Of a stretch of DNA of 13,652 nt, positions 8,580-13,652 are shown piece after piece. A program made the translations under genes and the position numbers. This DNA is from Cochliopodium minus (Eukaryota > Discosea > Himatismenida > Cochliopodiidae). The notes beneath the pieces are model-generated. The model worked only from the letters and a program-made list of their open reading frames with translations, searched no databases and had not been told where the DNA came from. The stretch is taken from NCBI GenBank assembly GCA_024220525.1, contig JAMYWO010000273.1, forward strand, positions 32,120 through 45,771. The letters run 5' to 3'. The first letter of the stretch is position 1. Every line of letters starts with the position of its first letter.

Positions 8580-11349
8580 ATGCGTCAAAGTGGTATTTCT
8601 AAATATCAAAGAGAAAAATTAAAGAAAAACCAAAATATCCTCACTGATGTCAATATATTTAACACCCAATACTATTTGCCACCAAATCTTTCTTATAATT
8701 TTAATGGAATCAGTTTTTCAAATACAAAAAATAAATTTGACCATCCATTCACCAACATTTATAGCTTGTTTAATTATTTCATTGAAGATAATGAGCACAT
8801 TCTTTGGAATTATGTGAATAAATTCTCATCTCAACCAAAAATATATGGAAGTAATTTCAGAGAAATAATGATTCCTCAAAATAAAAAAGATATGAAGTAT
8901 TTCTTGTCTGATTTGATTAGATTGAAACTAGAATATAAAGAAATTGAAAGAATACAAAAACAAATTGATGAAGAGTCTGGTGTAACTGATGATAAAGATT
9001 CCCTTTTTGATCCAAAGTGCATTCCTATTGAACAAACTATCTTCGTGTGTAATGTTTGTTATCCTTTACAAGTTCAAGATGAGTTAATTTGTAGTAAATG
9101 CAATCAACCTTGTCTGAATAAGTCGGTGTTATATCCTATTGGTGAGAGTATTGCTTTCATTTTTAAACTCCTTTCTCCGGAACAAAGAAAACAAACTTTG
9201 GAAAATGTTGATAGACTTAAAAAATGTTCAATCGAAGAATATTTCAAACCAGATCACAACATTTATGACTTTGATTCGTCTCTTTTTCCATGCTTATTCA
9301 ATTTGAAAGGTTTAACAGCCAATTGTGATATCTTTTGTCCTTTACTTTATTTTCTTGATGGAGTTGCAATCAGGAGATTCGGATTCAGTACAAAGACTGT
9401 TTATGCTTCTTGGATAGTTTTGTTATGTTTACCATTAAATATTAGGTTAAAAAAATATAAAATTTAAATAAATAAATAAAAATTTTAATAAATTTAATCA
9501 ATTAACTTATTTAAAAATAAGATATAAACCAAAATATATGATTCTTCATCAAGTATTTAAAGAAAACGGAATTAAAAACGATGATGTGAGAAATTCTGGT
9601 CATGAATCAGAGATGTTGGATCCTCTCATCAAAGAAGCAGAAGAATTAATTTTAAATGGGAATAAAATTATTTTTGGTGATGATACTTTAAATTTCAAAG
9701 CAGCTTTTGCTATTTACAATTTTGATTCCATTCAAATTCCCAAAGTTTTCAATAATAAATATCCAACTTCTAAATCACCTTGTATTTCTGACCTCTACCT
9801 TGCTCCGAAAGAAATGAACCATAAACAAACAAGGAAAAGGAGTATTTTCAGTCCTGTCAATATAAACGGGAATTTGTTGGGATATTCGATGTTACACAGA
9901 AAAGGTTATGATTTTTTGTTGAATAGTTTAGATAAAGGCGAACATAGTGGCCCTGTTAGAAAAGAAAGTAGTTTTATAAAGAAAATGGTTTCTTTATTTC
10001 CGCCACAAATACTTTTGAGTGATCTCCTCCACACTTCCACACTTGGACTCATTTTAACTTTTTTGGATTTAATCAAGAAATATTTCAAAAATGAATATGA
10101 GATGCTTGTGATGTACAGCAAGTACTGCACAATACCAAGGCAAGACAGTACTTATATAATAAACTTAAATTATATTTCAAAAATGAACGGAAAAGATCTT
10201 TTGTTTTGGTTTCTCAATATTGGTATTCTTTTTATTCCATTTTCTTTTTTCATTTTCTTTTTTGAAAAAAGCTCCTATTCTATTTCCTCTTGTTGGATTT
10301 TCTGCAGAGTTTGTGAAAAATTTCTTCGTCATCCACGAAATATTCATTAATTTGTGCAGTAAAAATGAAGGGAAAATCTTGACAGTTTCAATGCTTGAAC
10401 AAATGGAAAAGAATTATATTTATTGGGAAATAGATCTAACCAATTTTTTCCCAAGAGACAGTCTTACACCAAATTTTCACAGGCAATCCCACATGTTCAA
10501 AGATTCAATGTTAGCAGGAAGACCTAATATTTTTAGTACAACTTCTTGTAATCTTATTTTTAACTTTTTATTTTTTATATTTAATTTTTTTTTTTTATTT
10601 TTAATTATTTAGCTGAAACAGCAAACAAGATCATTACTAATGGAATTTCAGGAACTCAAACTCCCGAAAACAGCATATCGAGGTATTATCAAAAAGTAAT
10701 GGTATACAATTTAACTTTGTCCAAGCTTGAAAACAACAAATTCTTTGTAAAAAACTTTCCTAAAGTTCGAAAATCTTTATTTCCTACCCTCTATCAAAAA
10801 AAAGATAAAAATTATAAAAAAATGATTAAAATATATGATGGAAATTCTAATGATATAAAGATGTACTTAGAATCTCAAAAAAAAAACTTCAACAGAACAC
10901 AAACAGACAACAGCTTCATTGAATATGACAATGGACAAATAGGGATAATAATAGAAATAATAAAAAAAGAAGACCTGCCTAATGAAAATGATTCAGAAGA
11001 AGATTTGTCTGATGAAAACTTATTTGATGATTATCCACTCGAATTTAGTTCCGAAGAAGGTATCATAGAAAGAAAGAATATATCTGCTGAAGTTTTCGAT
11101 ATCAGAAATGAAACTGATGACAGCGACTTCTTATCTGAAGAAAAACAAGAAGAACTTCAATATTATCTTCACATTCAAAAGTGTTTGATTCAACCAAGCT
11201 ATAATAATAACTTTCCAAATCACTCCTCGTTTAAGATAAAAAAATTGACAGAAACTGCTTATATTTCTTCACAAGCAGTTTCAAAAGTATTTGGGGCAAT
11301 TCAAACTAAAAACTACACAATTATTTTTGATATGAATAACAAAAAATAA
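8580..11349 (+). CDS. KDZ/Plavaka-like DDE transposase, 859 aa (four exons)
   Basis: Exons 8580-9445, 9522-10222, 10272-10547 and 10613-11349; introns of 76, 49 and 65 bases with GTTAAA, GTATTC, GTAATC donors and AATAAG, AAAAAG, ATTTAG acceptors. Every join keeps frame, giving 859 residues from ATG to TAA. A zinc ribbon C157-x2-C160-x10-C171-x2-C174 precedes the catalytic core. The core shows YFLDG (D260), LPLNIRYKPKYM at 284-295 (formed by the first splice), SDLLHTSTLG (D456, H459), TPNFH-x3-H (588-596), and SSETANK (E616, formed by the third splice). These match the order of motifs in Kyakuja-Dileera-Zisupton/Plavaka transposases; the DDE triad D260/D456/E616 is my assignment by position. 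The C-terminal ~190 residues include a strongly acidic segment near 740-790. It should act in the nucleus on the element's terminal repeats. A Tnp2/CACTA relative is the main alternative. Confidence 0.82.
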
Positions 11350-11420
11350 AATTTTTTTATAAGTTATTTGTACTAAAAAAAACAGTTCTGGAACAGGGTG
11401 TTTTTTTTTATAATGGCACC
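11350..11420. other. Right subterminal region of the transposon
   Basis: Short non-coding stretch after the transposase stop. It holds AAAAAACAGTTCTG (11377-11390), GAACAGGGTG and the reverse form GGCACCCTG, motifs shared with the left end. Confidence 0.6.
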
Positions 11421-11483
11421 CTGTTGCACCCTGTTAACTATCTGTATTTTGAGTGAAAACAGGCTGTTTCCTATACGTTAGGG
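11421..11483 (-). repeat. Right terminal inverted repeat of the transposon
   Basis: Reverse complement of 6054-6116 with two mismatches. It ends ...CCTATACGTTAGGG at 11483, after which similarity stops. Confidence 0.95.
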
Positions 11484-12113
11484 TAATGAAAAAAAAAAAA
11501 AATAAAAAATTGTTTAATGTTGAGAAAAAACTCAATTAGTTTTTAAATATTAATTACAGATTGATAGATAAAGATCATTCACATTATAATGAAATAATAT
11601 TAATGATCAAAGAAAATATCTTAGAGATCACAGAAGAATAATATTAATATTTTATAAACAGTACAAATGATTTACAAAAAATTATGATTGTTTGATTATT
11701 TCGTATAAGATAAATAATAGAAAAACATTGCAATTAGAATATTAAAGAATTAATCAATCTTTTTTAATTTACCTGAATGTTTGAGTTGTTGTTCTGTACC
11801 ACTAATACAGGAAAAAAATATAGTAAGTAAAATAAGTTAAGAAAAAATATTAATGTAATTAGTAGCTATGAACTTAATGTAAATAATTTTTAAGGTGATA
11901 ATTATCAATCTAGTTCAACAAATGTTTAAGATTAATGTTTTATTTTAAATAGGATAAGTTAAAAATTATATGGTCTAAACAAAATTTGCAAAGTAAATTT
12001 TAATATTATCACCAAACGTGTTTTTTTTTTAGCTTTAGTTTTTTCTCGAACAAATTAAAAAAAATCAAAGATGAAAAACATCCAAACCCATTGGAAATAT
12101 TTAATTTAATTTA
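11484..12113. other. AT-rich intergenic region
   Basis: No gene supported. It begins at the transposon edge with an A-run and includes the 3' flank of the SAM-like gene. The one exon-like item is 11773-11801 on the minus strand, listed separately. Confidence 0.5.
11773..11801 (-). other. Candidate 29-base mini-exon
   Basis: On the minus strand a pyrimidine-rich acceptor (TTTTTTTCCTGTATTAG) precedes 29 bases of noticeably richer composition, followed by CAG/GTAAATT, a textbook donor. No neighbouring exon was found, so it may be an untranslated exon of a downstream-reading transcript or chance. Confidence 0.2.
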
Positions 12114-13084
12114 TCATATGGCCAGAATAGAATCTAAATGTTTTTGAAAGTTAATATTGATTGGGATAGGTTTTTCGTTTCTCAAAATTCTGACTTCATT
12201 CATAATGAATAGCCTGTAGAATTCGCCTACTTTCAGTTCCATTAAAATACTAGGAGTTATTGACTTTAGAGAGTCCAAAGAAGTGAAATTATTATCTACA
12301 AATAAATCCAAGAATCTTCCACATTTTATGTTTTTGAGAAACATCCAAACTTTCTTGTACTAATGAAAATAAAAATAAATTTTTTTTTTTCAAAATTCAA
12401 AAAGACTATTAACTTTAATCTTGTTAAATTCGTTGAGGATCATTTCTTCGTGATATTTTTTGAGTTTCAACTTTAGGATACTTTGTTTGAAAAGATCTTT
12501 GTCAAGTTTTTTCAGGTCTTTCCAATTTCTTAGTCCCAATTCTTGTTTAATTTGTTCAATATTCTCTCCGATATCCAAATTATCAGTGAAAAGATTCAAT
12601 TTGCATTTCTTAATTAATTTTTAAAAAGAAAGATTTTTATAAAGTTTTTTTTTGAATAAATTTTTTACTTTTTTTACTTGTTTCTCTATTTTCTTTTCTT
12701 CAGAAACATCATCCAATTCATTTTGGATAACACAATCTTTTTTGAATTCTTTTTCTTTTGGTAAAATGCTTTCTTTTCTTGGAAAAACTCCTTGTTGGAA
12801 AAGACCTTTTACAAAAAATATGATAATTTACTAGATTAGAAATTAATTTTACCAAAATTAAAATTAGAAAAGTTTCCAATTGAGTGAATCCTTTGAAAAA
12901 TTAAATTCTTGTTTTTATCTTTTCCATATGTCTCTTTAAATATCCTGAATTGATCATTAATTTTTATGGGTGTTTGAACTTTTTCATTTAAACAATCAGT
13001 TTTACATAAAAATCCAAGTAGAATAATTCCTCCATTTCCTTTGAAATTTGAAAATATAACTTTAATTGTATTTATTTGTTTTTT
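12114..13084 (-). CDS. SAM-like domain protein, 5' end uncertain (four exons)
   Basis: Minus-strand exons: about 13084-12853, 12805-12678 (or to 12669), 12608-12414, 12359-12114. Introns of 47, 69 (or 60) and 54 bases have GTAAAA, GTAAAA and GTTAAT donors with AAAAG, TTAAG and ATTAG acceptors; frame is kept throughout, giving about 266 residues to TGA. The last exon reads VWMFLKNIKCGRFLDLF, then a SLDSLKSI turn, EL-x3-EFYRLFI and a final helix: the order of a SAM (sterile alpha motif) domain. Exon three, with NWKDLKKLD and LKLKKYHEEMIL, resembles the second half of another SAM domain, so the protein may carry a tandem pair. The N-terminal part is a small globular stretch with GNGGIILLGF; the second exon is Lys/Glu-rich. 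SAM domains mediate protein-protein or RNA binding; the partner is unknown. An ATG at 13093-13095 would be in frame only if the eight-base T run at 13079-13086 were one longer. Confidence 0.6.
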
Positions 13085-13394
13085 TTACGTTTCATGAAAA
13101 AAATGTTAAAAGAAAAACATTGAACGGATTTTTGTTTCTTGAAAAAATTTTAATAATTTATTTTTATCAACTTTTTGAATAAATCAATTTTTTTTTTTTT
13201 TTTTAGAATTTATCGTTGGTCAAATGAATTTTTTTTTTAAATAAATGACCTTTTCTATTATGTTATGATTATTTTTGAAAATTTTCAATTTGAATTTTCT
13301 CAAAGATTTTGATTCTTCAAAAAAAAAAGAAATAGATAATTTCAAAATATTTATTACTATCTCTTTATCATATGTATTTCGTTTTCCTCTTCAG
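13085..13394. other. AT-rich stretch without a supported gene
   Basis: Contains long T and A runs (13188-13204, 13319-13328). It probably holds the upstream region of the SAM-like gene and, on the plus strand, an intron or weak coding sequence ahead of the acceptor at 13394. Confidence 0.4.
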
Positions 13395-13484
13395 GCTGTT
13401 GTAAATGAGTACAAAATATTTAAGGAAGACATTCCTAAGGGTTTAATCAAGACATTTCTAAAATTGTGTGAGAAAAGAAAATAG
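13395..13484 (+). pseudogene. Possible terminal exon fragment, cut by the duplicated segment
   Basis: A good 3' splice site (TTTTCCTCTTCAG, ending 13394) precedes a frame of about 25 codons of protein-like composition (NEYKIFKEDIPKGL) that continues to KLC. At 13469 the frame enters the duplicated segment and stops at TAG after four foreign codons. No domain recognised. It could be the tail of an unknown gene truncated by the duplication, or a chance frame. Confidence 0.25.
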
Positions 13485-13652
13485 GAACTAAAAAATTGAA
13501 TTTTCCCAAACTCATATTTCCAACTAACATCAAGTTTTTGTCCTTTGGAAGATCCCCCACAAATTTAATTTTGTTAAAAAAACTTTCCTTTACTTTAACA
13601 TTTGTGCCTTCAATAGTTTTATCCAAGAAGTTGAAAGAAGAAGAGAGAGGTA
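13469..13652 (-). pseudogene. Second copy of the 3' end of the coiled-coil gene, runs off the window
   Basis: All 184 bases match 712-895 with three substitutions (about 98% identity). It encodes, on the minus strand, the same C-terminal ~61 residues as the gene at 708-1922. Similarity begins one base before that gene's stop codon, so this copy reads on through different sequence to a later TGA near 13449. Whether the copy is a full gene cannot be seen because the window ends inside it. It is listed as a broken or partial copy for that reason. Confidence 0.75.

Larger units (their letters stand above)
6054..11483 (+). mobile_element. KDZ/Plavaka-like DNA transposon, complete, 5.43 kb
   Basis: The element is bounded by perfect CCCTAACGTATAGG...CCTATACGTTAGGG termini within 63-bp inverted repeats (6054-6116 and 11421-11483; two mismatches). 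Inside are a DDE-type transposase gene (+) and a divergent companion gene (-), both with open frames after splicing. Homology of the ends stops exactly at CCC/GGG. Transposase motifs place it with the Kyakuja-Dileera-Zisupton/Plavaka group and, more distantly, the CACTA (Tnp2) group. The bases next to each end (left ATAGACTT, right TAATGAAA) do not match, so no target-site duplication is visible. Near-identical ends and open genes suggest recent activity. Orientation is given by the transposase. Confidence 0.85.

Noticed and set aside
10223-10271. Phe-rich hydrophobic segment resembling a membrane helix in the transposase frames
   Set aside because: It is a 49-base T-rich intron (GTATTC...AAAAAG); removal joins the flanking transposase motifs.
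12652-12834. Plus-strand 60-codon frame
   Set aside because: Antisense of the Lys/Glu-rich second exon of the SAM-like gene.

Overview
The window is strongly AT-rich nuclear DNA from a eukaryote with small, dense introns. Every well-supported gene is interrupted by GT...AG introns, mostly 47-104 bases, whose removal restores frame and joins recognisable domains. Stops read as standard TAA, TAG and TGA. No bacterial operon, ribosome binding site, tRNA, rRNA or CRISPR array was seen. The gene content (ShK-type cysteine-rich protein, SAM-like domains, a KDZ/Plavaka-like DNA transposon, an AAA-ATPase/PD-(D/E)XK protein) fits a protist or other small-genome eukaryote, but I cannot name the taxon.

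Layout. 1-186: A/T simple sequence. 187-649 (+): 3' part of a cysteine-rich, probably secreted protein (ShK domain plus an eight-cysteine module). 708-1922 (-): an unrecognised coiled-coil protein, with an ambiguous base at 1853 that breaks its frame. 1925-2941: no convincing gene. 3253-5620 (+): a four-exon gene for an AAA-ATPase-like domain joined to a PD-(D/E)XK nuclease domain (737 aa in the short model). 5621-6053: intergenic.

6054-11483 is a complete-looking 5.43 kb DNA transposon with 63-bp terminal inverted repeats (61/63 identical). It carries two divergent spliced genes: a four-exon 490-aa basic companion protein (-) and a four-exon 859-aa transposase (+) with a zinc ribbon and a candidate DDE triad (D260, D456, E616). 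The shared 484-bp upstream region holds a 32-bp perfect direct repeat. I see no target-site duplication.

11484-12113 is intergenic with one possible mini-exon. 12114-13084 (-) is a four-exon gene ending in a clear SAM-like domain preceded by a weaker one. 13395-13484 may be an exon fragment on +, cut off where, at 13469, a 98% identical copy of the 3' end of the 708-1922 gene begins and runs off the window.

The strongest units are the transposon with its companion gene and the spliced ATPase-nuclease gene. The genes outside the transposon show no obvious functional link.
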